Shown: positions 1 to 6,301 of the stretch, piece after piece
Layout of the letters: each line of letters starts with the position of its first letter
Numbering within the stretch: the stretch's first letter is position 1
Assembly: GCA_934434905.1 (NCBI GenBank)
Contig: CAKSAI010000035.1
Location: 1 to 16,640 of the forward strand
Direction: 5' to 3'
Source of the DNA: an uncultured Lachnospiraceae bacterium
GTDB lineage: Bacteria > Bacillota > Clostridia > Lachnospirales > Lachnospiraceae
DNA length: 16,640 nucleotides
Position numbers and translations under genes: made by a program
Notes under the pieces: generated by a model
What the model was told of the DNA's origin: nothing
Seen by the model: the letters and a program-made list of their open reading frames with translations, nothing else
Databases searched by the model: none

Positions 1-126
1 AAACAGAACGCTGCGCAGCAGCAACAGACAGCTCTGCTGGCTGGTTTTGCGCATGCAGGTGGAGGGGCTGTGAATAGTAACCTTTATTATAATATACTCC
101 ATATCTCTCTTTTTGTGAATACCACT
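1..126. other. Left-edge region, no gene assigned
   Basis: This stretch lies beyond the spoIIQ stop and could not be assigned. On the plus strand, frame 2 is open from the edge and ends at TGA 71-73 with a tail reading ...VLRMQVEGL, so it could be the C-terminus of a convergent gene. On the minus strand an ATG at 54 opens 18 codons to the edge (MRKTSQQSCLLLLRSVLF), which looks like the start of a signal or membrane segment. However, no Shine-Dalgarno sequence precedes it; the upstream bases are C-rich. Only one of these readings can be right, and neither shows a recognisable family. spoIIID often follows spoIIQ in Clostridia but is not visible here. Confidence 0.3.
91..119 (-). promoter_or_regulatory. 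Candidate sigma-A-type promoter reading off the left edge
   Basis: On the minus strand TTCACA (119-114) is followed after 17 bases by TATATT (96-91), with an overlapping TATAAT a few bases further on. Each box differs from consensus by one base. It sits just after the spoIIQ stop codon (127-129) and would drive a gene lying mostly left of the window. The region is AT-rich, so a chance match is possible. Confidence 0.35.
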
Positions 127-888
127 TTATTCCGGGAATCCCATAGGATCCACGCTCTGATTATCCTTCACCATCTGAAAATACAGGTTTGGTCCTTCCA
201 CAGAATAATACTTGGTTGGTTCATTGACATATCCTATAGTTTCCCCGGCGGCAACGGTATCTCCGGCGCCCAGCTTTACTTCCTTCAGTTGTCCGTAGAT
301 GGCGCTGTAGCCGTCTCCCAGATCTACTGTAACGGTACAGCCGGTAACCTCGTTGGACTCGACATTGCTGATCTTTCCATCCGCCACAGAGAGCACCTTG
401 TCATTGACCTTGCCCTGAATGACGAGTGCCGGATTATACTTGTACTGATCCAGCGTGGCAAAATAAACCGTCTGGTTCATGCTGTAATTCATGATCACAT
501 TTCCCTTGAGCGGCCACTGCATATCGTTTGCTGCATCAAAATGAAGTGCAGGCTCCACAGTCGGTGCCGGGTCTGTCTGTGCCCCGGTGTCAGCCGCCGG
601 ATCTGCTGCCGGATTCTGCGCGGCGGGATCGGTCTCCCCGGTGGACACCACATCCGGTGCGTCCAGAAAATCGTCGTTCTCCGGTGGGATCACGCGATTC
701 ACCTCCTCCGCTTCCTGTTCCAGACGCTCCTGTTCCAGCAATGCCAACTGCTCCTGCTTCTTCTTTTCCGTCCGCTGCTCGCTGACATAGACGCCTGTCA
801 TGCCAAATACCGCCGCCAGCATAAGGACTGCCGCCAACATATAAGATTTCTGTTTCAAAAAAGATCCTGTTCCTTTACGTTTTTTCAT
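127..888 (-). CDS. spoIIQ: SpoIIQ-like stage II sporulation protein, degenerate M23 (LytM) domain
   Basis: This 253-residue protein is a single-pass membrane protein. It has a basic N-terminus, a membrane segment at about residues 16-35, a charged Glu/Gln-rich coiled-coil-like stretch (36-65), an Ala/Pro/Asp linker (75-112) and a LytM/M23 beta domain (120-250). I chose the ATG at 888 because AGGATGG lies about 7 bases upstream; ATGs further upstream add a non-matching leader. Known role: SpoIIQ in the forespore membrane binds SpoIIIAH across the engulfing membranes. Its position directly downstream of spoIID matches the spoIID-spoIIQ order of many Clostridia. The five positions that hold zinc ligands and catalytic histidines in active M23 enzymes are N152, V156, Q200, N234 and Y236 here, so it should be a scaffold and not a peptidase. 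A generic M23 family protein is the alternative name. Confidence 0.82.
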   Translation of the reverse strand: MKKRKGTGSFLKQKSYMLAAVLMLAAVFGMTGVYVSEQRTEKKKQEQLALLEQERLEQEAEEVNRVIPPENDDFLDAPDVVSTGETDPAAQNPAADPAADTGAQTDPAPTVEPALHFDAANDMQWPLKGNVIMNYSMNQTVYFATLDQYKYNPALVIQGKVNDKVLSVADGKISNVESNEVTGCTVTVDLGDGYSAIYGQLKEVKLGAGDTVAAGETIGYVNEPTKYYSVEGPNLYFQMVKDNQSVDPMGFPE

Positions 889-917
889 GCTATCACCATC
901 CTGCCTTTGATTCATGA

Positions 918-950
918 CAATAGAAAGCTTGTGAAGCATTCTTTCTATTG
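918..950. repeat. Inverted repeat in the spoIID-spoIIQ gap
   Basis: CAATAGAAAG (918-927) and CTTTCTATTG (941-950) form a perfect 10-bp inverted repeat around a 13-base spacer. Read as minus-strand RNA, the loop also contains GCTT-CAC-AAGC. A 9-bp outer stem and this 4-bp inner stem can therefore stack with one 4-base bulge. No T-run follows on either strand, so it is not a standard intrinsic terminator. It lies 30 bases before the spoIIQ start and 33 bases after the spoIID stop. It could be a protein-binding palindrome, an RNA-processing site or a leader hairpin. Confidence 0.7.
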
Positions 951-982
951 TATTGGTAATAGCATGCCCGCATTTCGTTCTT

Positions 983-1906
983 CTAATCAGAAATTTCGAT
1001 ATTTTTAAAATAATAACTGAGGATTTCCGCGTAATTCATACCTTTTTTTGCCATTTCATTGGCCCCGTACTGGCTTAATCCCAGCCCATGCCCCAGCCCT
1101 TTCGTCACGATACGAATCTTCCCCTCCACTTCCTTCATATAGAAGCAGGCAGAAGAAAGCCCCAGCGCATTGCGAAAGTCCTCCCCGTTCACCGTCTTCT
1201 CCCCATTTTTCAGCTCTGTCACATAGCCTGCGCCGTCCCTGGCACTGGCTGCAATACTGTCTAATGGCTTCTCAGCGTCCAGCGACAGCTTGGGAAAGGT
1301 TTCCGTAAGCCGCTTCACAAAATCTGATTTTTCCAGGAAGATCACCTTCAGATAATCTTCGGAAGCAATATCCGAATCGCTGTCTACACAATCCAGCCAT
1401 GGCAGCTTGTCATTCGAAAGCGCCTCCGCCGCGCTTCTGGTCCGCCCTGCGCTGACCGCATGGAAGGCCGCATATATGTAGCTTCCCTGACAGGTCAACA
1501 CCACGCCCTCCGTATCCTTAACCGCACTCACCAGCTTCTGATAGTTGCTGCCGAAGTCCTCCTTTCCCCACAGCTTTAAGAGCTCGTCTCGTGAGACGCC
1601 CTCCGGCAGCTCCTCCCCCTTCTCCTTTGCGGCCAGCAGATTCGTTCGGGCGATGACGGCCTGCGCCTTCAGCGCCTCCGGCTCATAGCTCATGGGCATC
1701 TGCTTCGCCACCACGCCAATGAGATATTCCTCCAGATTCTCGGCTCCCTTCGTCTCTCCGGCTGCAGCCTCCGTTCCGGGCAGGCGGATCATGTCGCCCT
1801 CCGTCCCGCTCTCCTTTCCGCTCCGGTCAAAGCATTTTGTAATAATATAGGGAAGTGCGCACACCAGAACCAGCACACACAAAAAGGTCTTTATTTTTTC
1901 CTTCAT
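983..1906 (-). CDS. spoIID: SpoIID, stage II sporulation protein (lytic transglycosylase family)
   Basis: This is a 307-residue protein with an N-terminal membrane anchor at about residues 6-22 and a SpoIID/LytB domain over most of the rest. The conserved opening block reads EEYLIGVVAKQMPMSYEPEA and then LKAQAVIART. The C-terminal signature GHGLGLSQYGA is intact. The start at 1906 is supported by AAGGAG 7 bases upstream; the longer frame adds a leader with no such site. Known role: with SpoIIM and SpoIIP in the mother cell, SpoIID cuts glycan strands freed of peptides and drives engulfment. The position of the essential glutamate (the E of the usual EMP motif, E88 in Bacillus) is Gln69 here, from codon CAG at 1700-1702. 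Activity may be altered, or another residue may serve. spoIIQ follows after a 94-base gap. Confidence 0.93.
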   Translation of the reverse strand: MKEKIKTFLCVLVLVCALPYIITKCFDRSGKESGTEGDMIRLPGTEAAAGETKGAENLEEYLIGVVAKQMPMSYEPEALKAQAVIARTNLLAAKEKGEELPEGVSRDELLKLWGKEDFGSNYQKLVSAVKDTEGVVLTCQGSYIYAAFHAVSAGRTRSAAEALSNDKLPWLDCVDSDSDIASEDYLKVIFLEKSDFVKRLTETFPKLSLDAEKPLDSIAASARDGAGYVTELKNGEKTVNGEDFRNALGLSSACFYMKEVEGKIRIVTKGLGHGLGLSQYGANEMAKKGMNYAEILSYYFKNIEISD

Positions 1907-1931
1907 ACTCTGCTCCTTACCTTGTCCTTCC

Positions 1932-1956
1932 AGTATATGAAGCTTGGAAAAAATAT
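1932..1956 (-). promoter_or_regulatory. Candidate sigma-E promoter of spoIID
   Basis: On the minus strand CATATACT (1939-1932) fits the sigma-E -10 consensus CATACAHT at all but one position and lies about 25 bases before the spoIID start. ATATT (1956-1952) upstream fits the -35 core. The spacer is 12 bases, about two shorter than usual, which lowers confidence. spoIID is a sigma-E gene in Bacillus and Clostridia, which supports the call. Confidence 0.4.
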
Positions 1957-2026
1957 AGACCTTTTTGAAATAGGAATGTAACTGTTCAGCCCATGTCATG
2001 CGCAAGGGCTTTTCTCTGGCAGAAGT

Positions 2027-5000
2027 TTAACTTAACTTCCACCATTTTCCACCAAGCGCTGCCATTGCCAGACTTACCGGGGCAACCATACCCAGGATTT
2101 CCCCAAGCCGCCCGGAAAGAGAGCCCACTGCCCCGGCAAGGGCCCCGGCCGTCCCGGACAGACTCGTGGTATCAGCCGCTTTGCTGTTCGTGAAGGAAAT
2201 CTCACCAATTTCCTGGGTATTTCCTCTGTTTACATATCCGAAATTGATACTCTTTATTGTACCCGCATTCTTCCACAGTGCAGTATTTCCAACCTTGATC
2301 GTCACCGTAATCCAGCCATCCGCATCTGCATTGCCGATGGTAACTAACGAATTGCTGGCATTAGCGTCCAGAACCCGTCCCTTGTTATTGTCTGTCAGAC
2401 TTCCGCCCGCATCTGTAAGAAGATACAAACGCCAGCGCTCAAACCGTGCATTATCCAGCGAGCGGATCTTAACCGTCATGGTGTCATAGTCAGCCGCTTT
2501 CAGCGCGATATCTTCCAGCCATACGGATTTCAGGGCTCCTGCTCCCAGACCGGTGAAATCATACTTCACACCGGTATCCGTAAGCGTCTCCTTCACCTTC
2601 GTTGTCGAGGCCGTCTGATTGTTATGAACCGGCCGCCCGTACAGATACACTGCCGACTTTGAAAATACGCCATTCGCCTTGCCGAACCGGATGGAAGCGA
2701 TCTCCTGCTGACTTCCCTCGTTGACATAGCCAAAGGCAAAGCCCTTCACCGTACCTGCCTGCGTCCATGCCGCAAGCCCGCTAAGGTCGATGGTTACGTC
2801 CATCCAGCCTTCCGAATCCGCCTCACCGATGGTTATCAGGTCACTGTTTAAGTTCTTTCCGGTATCGAGAACCGGCCCTGCTGTCAGACTGCCGCCCGCA
2901 TCACTAAGGAGATACAGTCGGAAACGTTCAAACCCATCCTCTGTCAAGGCGCGAAGGCGGACCGTTACTTTATTAAAGTCCTTTGCTGCCATCTCGATGC
3001 CCTTCACGTAGATAGACTTCAAAGCAAGTCCCTCTTTAAAGGTATACTTCACGCTGCCTGAAAGAAGCTCCTCCTTGGAATCCGTATCCCCTGTCTCATT
3101 GTTCCATAAAGGTCTGCCTGCAGCATAGAGCACTCCGGCATTAAATATACCGTTCTCAACATACAGCTTCTCTTCCTCCGTAAGTTCCGGATCAGGATCC
3201 GGTTCGGGTTCCGGCTCTGGCTCCGGATCCGGTTCCGGTGTCGGATCGGGCTCTTTTTCCTTCGTAAATAAGATCTCCGCGACCTCCTGCTGCGCACCGG
3301 TATTCACATAACCAAAGTTGAATCCCTTGATGACACCGGAATTCTTCCACAATTCGATACTTCCAACATCAATTGTTACCGTGATAAAGCCATCGGAATC
3401 AGCTTCGCCGACCGTTATCAGCTCCTTATTGAGATTGTTGGAATCCAACACCATCCCAGCTGTATTGTCACTCAGGCTGCCTCCGGCATCTGTAAGCAAA
3501 TATAACCGCCAGCGTGTAAATGCTGTGTTGTTCAGTGATCGAATACGAACCGTCATCCGGTTGAACTCTTCCGTCTTTAATTCCATGCTTTCCACATAGA
3601 CGGACTTTAACGAGCCTGCTCCTTTGCCTGTATAATCATACTTCACACCGGTAGACAAGAGCTCTTCTTTTAAACTTTCCGTAGAAGAGAGAACATTATT
3701 CCAGACCGGATAACCATTGGCATACAGGATATCTGCCGGGAATTTTCCATCCGTCACTACCGTTACTACCGGATCAGGATCCGGTGTCGGCTTCTCCTTC
3801 ATGGTAAAGAGTATCTCCGCTATCTCCTGCTGCGCTCCGGCATTGACATATCCGAAGTTAAAGCCGGTAATAATGCTTGCATTCTTCCACAGTTCCAGAC
3901 TTCCCACATCGATAGTCACCGTGATAAAGCCGTCAGAATCTGCCTCACCGATGGTTATCAGATCCGTATTCAGGCTGCCGGAATCCACTGCCATGCCTGT
4001 CTGGTTATCACTCATGCTTCCGCCGTTATCCGTAAGGAGATACAGCCGGAAACGACTGAACGCTTTACCATCCAGCGAACGGAGCCGGACCGTCATGGTG
4101 TTGAAGTCCGATGTCTTTAACGCCATATGCTCTACGTATACTGATTTCAATGAACCTGCGCCCTGACCGGTATAATCATATTTCACGCCTGTGCTCAAGA
4201 GCTCTTCCTTCAGCTTGGCCGTAGAAGACGCCTGATTGTTCCAGACCGGATAGCCGTTGGCATACAGGATATCTGCCGGGAATCTTCCGTCCGTCACTAC
4301 CGTCACCGGTGCCTCTTCCTTCTCCTTTGTAAAGTAAATATCCGCAATCTCCTGGGAGAGCCCGGAGTTCACAAATCCGAAATTAAAAGCTGTGACGGTC
4401 TTGGACATCTTCCACATATTCGTACTGCTGACATCGATCTTAACAGTCACCCAGCCATTGGAATCCGGCTTGCTGACCGTAATCGGCGCATTGTTGGCAT
4501 CCGAATCCACAACCATCCCCAGAACATTGTCCGACAGGCTCCCGCTGGTATCCGTTAAAAGATACAATCGAAAACGCTTAAACTCACCCCTGTCAATGGC
4601 ACGGAGCCGAACCGTCATCGTATCGAATTGTTCCGTGGAAAGCTGCATATTCTTCACATAGACAGACTTTAAGCCGTCAGCATAGCCTGCTCCCCAGGTA
4701 TACTTCACTCCGGTCTGCTCTAAGGACTCTCCAATAAAACGTGTCAGACTTTCATTGTTGGAATAGACCGGATATCCGTTGGAATAGAGGATTTTGGCCG
4801 GGAATCTGCCATCGGTCACAAGCGTACCGTCCATCCCTTTTGCACCACGCTTCTGGAATCTCACATATTCAATTTCCTGATTTGGCCCTGCTACCACATA
4901 ACCAAAGGAAAATGCTTTTATCGTCTTGGCGTTTATCCAGCGGTTGACCTTCGTCAAATCAACATTCACCGTGACCCAGCCATCCTTATCCGCTGCGCTG

Positions 5001-6031
5001 ACCTCAAACATCCCCGGCACAGACTGGCTGTCCGCCACCTGGTCTGACTTAAGGTCACCATCCTTATCCGATACCAGATATAAACGCCAACGGCTGAATA
5101 TGTCCCCATCTCTGGAACGGAGCTTCACTGTCATCGTATCAAACCGGGCTGCCTCTAATTCCAGATTATCAACATAGAAAGCCTTCAACCCATTAATATG
5201 CAACTGATTGTAGCTGTATTTTAAGCCGGTAGAGAGAAGCTCCCTCCGGATATTCGGTGTAGTCTTATCATCATTGCTGTAGATAGGAGATGCGATCTGG
5301 TAGAGCACGTCTGCCGGAAAGTAGCCGCTTGTCCAATCATACGCAGCGGCATCCAGCACCTTGGAGTCCTCCCAGGAAAACCGTATCTCGCTGATCTCCT
5401 GATCGGTTCCCTTGTTCACCCAGCCGAAATTAAAGCCCTTGATGGTTTCCGCATCCGCCCATTCCTGAAGGCTTCCTACCAGAACGGTCACGTCCATCCA
5501 GCCATCTGCATCGGCCTCACCTATTTTTATCAGATTCTCATTCTTCCCGGCCGTATCTATGAGCTGGTTGTTCTTAAGATCACCGCCCTTATCCGTAAGA
5601 AGATATAAGCGAAAACGTGTAAACTCATCCTCAGTCAAAGAACGCAGCCGGATCGTCATGGTATCGTATTTGGACGCCTTCATCTCTATATTATCTACAT
5701 AGACGGACTTCAGCGCATTGGTGGTACCGAATGTATAACGCAGTCCGGTTTTCCTTAGCTCCTGGCTTGGCGTCGTGTTGGTCAAGTCATTATTATATAC
5801 CGGCTTAGCCACCTTGTTTAAAACGTTGGCCGGAAAATACCCCTCCGTGAGAAAAGTTTCCACGTCCACGTCATCATCCGATGTCACCGGTGGCTTATCC
5901 TCTCCGGTGTCCGGTGGATTCTCCCCCTGCTGTCTGCCCCTGATCAGAACAACAGCCAGCGCAGATATTCCTACAACCACGCAGACCAGGATAACAGAAG
6001 CCAGAATGATCCATTTTTTCTTTTTCTCCAT
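2027..6031 (-). CDS. Membrane-anchored surface protein with seven tandem CBM-like domains
   Basis: I do not recognise a named family for this 1334-residue protein. The start at 6031 follows GGAAGGAG by 9 bases. Residues 1-7 are lysine-rich, 8-30 are an uncleaved-looking membrane segment, and 31-63 are an acidic Pro-rich spacer. Seven repeats follow at about residues 64-219, 236-393, 408-568, 582-743, 762-923, 961-1117 and 1122-1281. Each carries FPADILY..GYPVWNN, LKSVYV, FDTMTVRLRSL, FRLYLLTDxGGSLSDN, and a final half of the type DGWxTVTIDV...W...IKGFNFGYVN...QEIAEIxF. That last half resembles jelly-roll carbohydrate-binding modules, so glycan binding at the cell surface is inferred. No catalytic domain, sortase motif or SLH domain was seen. 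The C-terminus ends in a hydrophobic stretch followed by KWWK, possibly a second membrane contact. It is divergent from the AraC regulators and lies 120 bases upstream of spoIID, with no clear terminator between them. Confidence 0.85.
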   Translation of the reverse strand: MEKKKKWIILASVILVCVVVGISALAVVLIRGRQQGENPPDTGEDKPPVTSDDDVDVETFLTEGYFPANVLNKVAKPVYNNDLTNTTPSQELRKTGLRYTFGTTNALKSVYVDNIEMKASKYDTMTIRLRSLTEDEFTRFRLYLLTDKGGDLKNNQLIDTAGKNENLIKIGEADADGWMDVTVLVGSLQEWADAETIKGFNFGWVNKGTDQEISEIRFSWEDSKVLDAAAYDWTSGYFPADVLYQIASPIYSNDDKTTPNIRRELLSTGLKYSYNQLHINGLKAFYVDNLELEAARFDTMTVKLRSRDGDIFSRWRLYLVSDKDGDLKSDQVADSQSVPGMFEVSAADKDGWVTVNVDLTKVNRWINAKTIKAFSFGYVVAGPNQEIEYVRFQKRGAKGMDGTLVTDGRFPAKILYSNGYPVYSNNESLTRFIGESLEQTGVKYTWGAGYADGLKSVYVKNMQLSTEQFDTMTVRLRAIDRGEFKRFRLYLLTDTSGSLSDNVLGMVVDSDANNAPITVSKPDSNGWVTVKIDVSSTNMWKMSKTVTAFNFGFVNSGLSQEIADIYFTKEKEEAPVTVVTDGRFPADILYANGYPVWNNQASSTAKLKEELLSTGVKYDYTGQGAGSLKSVYVEHMALKTSDFNTMTVRLRSLDGKAFSRFRLYLLTDNGGSMSDNQTGMAVDSGSLNTDLITIGEADSDGFITVTIDVGSLELWKNASIITGFNFGYVNAGAQQEIAEILFTMKEKPTPDPDPVVTVVTDGKFPADILYANGYPVWNNVLSSTESLKEELLSTGVKYDYTGKGAGSLKSVYVESMELKTEEFNRMTVRIRSLNNTAFTRWRLYLLTDAGGSLSDNTAGMVLDSNNLNKELITVGEADSDGFITVTIDVGSIELWKNSGVIKGFNFGYVNTGAQQEVAEILFTKEKEPDPTPEPDPEPEPEPEPDPDPELTEEEKLYVENGIFNAGVLYAAGRPLWNNETGDTDSKEELLSGSVKYTFKEGLALKSIYVKGIEMAAKDFNKVTVRLRALTEDGFERFRLYLLSDAGGSLTAGPVLDTGKNLNSDLITIGEADSEGWMDVTIDLSGLAAWTQAGTVKGFAFGYVNEGSQQEIASIRFGKANGVFSKSAVYLYGRPVHNNQTASTTKVKETLTDTGVKYDFTGLGAGALKSVWLEDIALKAADYDTMTVKIRSLDNARFERWRLYLLTDAGGSLTDNNKGRVLDANASNSLVTIGNADADGWITVTIKVGNTALWKNAGTIKSINFGYVNRGNTQEIGEISFTNSKAADTTSLSGTAGALAGAVGSLSGRLGEILGMVAPVSLAMAALGGKWWKLS
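2189..5842 (-). repeat. Seven tandem ~160-residue domain repeats
   Basis: The repeats are at 5842-5375, 5326-4853, 4810-4328, 4288-3803, 3748-3263, 3151-2681 and 2668-2189. Spacers are short except after repeats 4 and 5, where Pro/Asp/Glu linkers occur. Repeats 4 and 5 are the closest pair: by hand count about 127 of 162 residues are identical, the unit is exactly 540 bases, and their junctions share long near-identical DNA. This points to the most recent duplication. Repeats 1, 2 and 7 are the most diverged, which is typical for an array that grows from the middle. Confidence 0.92.
3182..3253 (-). repeat. Pro-Glu/Asp linker encoded by a short-period DNA repeat
   Basis: Between repeats 5 and 6 the protein has a run of alternating proline and acidic residues (PDPTPEPDPEPEPEP and onward). 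The DNA is a run of six-base CCGGNT-like units with GGATCC and GGTTCC variants. It should act as an extended, stiff spacer dividing the protein into five membrane-proximal domains and two distal ones. Such simple repeats readily change length by slippage. Confidence 0.85.
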
Positions 6032-6135
6032 AGTTTTCTGCTCCTTCCTTTTTCCAAAAAAGAATCTTTGTTGCCGCAAACACGGCTCTTCGTTGCTTCT
6101 ACAATAGCATAACGTCAATAGTTTTTTAATATCAT

Positions 6136-6186
6136 GTTTTTCCAATTTCTGTCCTGATTTTCCAAAATCCCCGGAATATCCAAAAT
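6136..6186. promoter_or_regulatory. Three phased TCCAA boxes, candidate AraC operator
   Basis: Three similar 13-base sites occur in direct orientation: GTTTTTCCAATTT (6136), GATTTTCCAAAAT (6156) and GAATATCCAAAAT (6174). They are spaced 20 and 18 bases apart, roughly two helical turns. They lie between the divergent genes, about 40-90 bases upstream of the regulator -35 box. AraC proteins typically bind directly repeated half-sites about two turns apart, so these are plausible sites for the neighbouring regulator. The AT-rich context makes a chance origin possible. A fourth TTTTTCCAAAAAA lies at 6049-6061 near the ribosome site of the seven-domain gene. Confidence 0.4.
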
Positions 6187-6224
6187 TTACATGGTTTCTA
6201 AAAAAATTGCGCCCTCCCCGACGC

Positions 6225-6253
6225 TTGTAAAACGACTCTATAGAAGATATAAT
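6225..6253 (+). promoter_or_regulatory. Sigma-A promoter of the AraC regulator operon
   Basis: TTGTAA (6225-6230), a 17-base spacer and a perfect TATAAT (6248-6253) form a strong vegetative promoter. Transcription should begin near 6260, leaving a leader of about 42 bases before the ATG at 6302. This also argues against translation starting at the in-frame ATG at 6191, which lies upstream of the promoter. Confidence 0.75.
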
Positions 6254-6301
6254 AATGCAAAGCGAAGCTTTCCGCTACCAGAGAAAGGAGGTTCCGTTAC
6301 C

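Noticed and set aside
70..1008. Long plus-strand open frame opposite spoIIQ
   Set aside because: It begins with GTG without a ribosome site, is rich in Ile, Cys, His and Leu runs typical of antisense translation, and the opposite strand encodes a recognisable SpoIIQ.
1988..2010. Hairpin AGCCC...GGGCT as terminator of the seven-domain gene
   Set aside because: The stem is only 5 bp with a 13-base loop, and the T-run lies on the plus-strand side, which is the wrong direction for that gene.
3182..3253. Possible CRISPR-like or minisatellite array
   Set aside because: The short-period repeat stays in frame and encodes the Pro/Glu/Asp linker; there are no spacers of uniform length.
6191..6301. 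N-terminal extension of the cupin/AraC regulator from an ATG at 6191
   Set aside because: The strong promoter at 6225-6253 lies downstream of that ATG, and AAAGGAGG points to the ATG at 6302.
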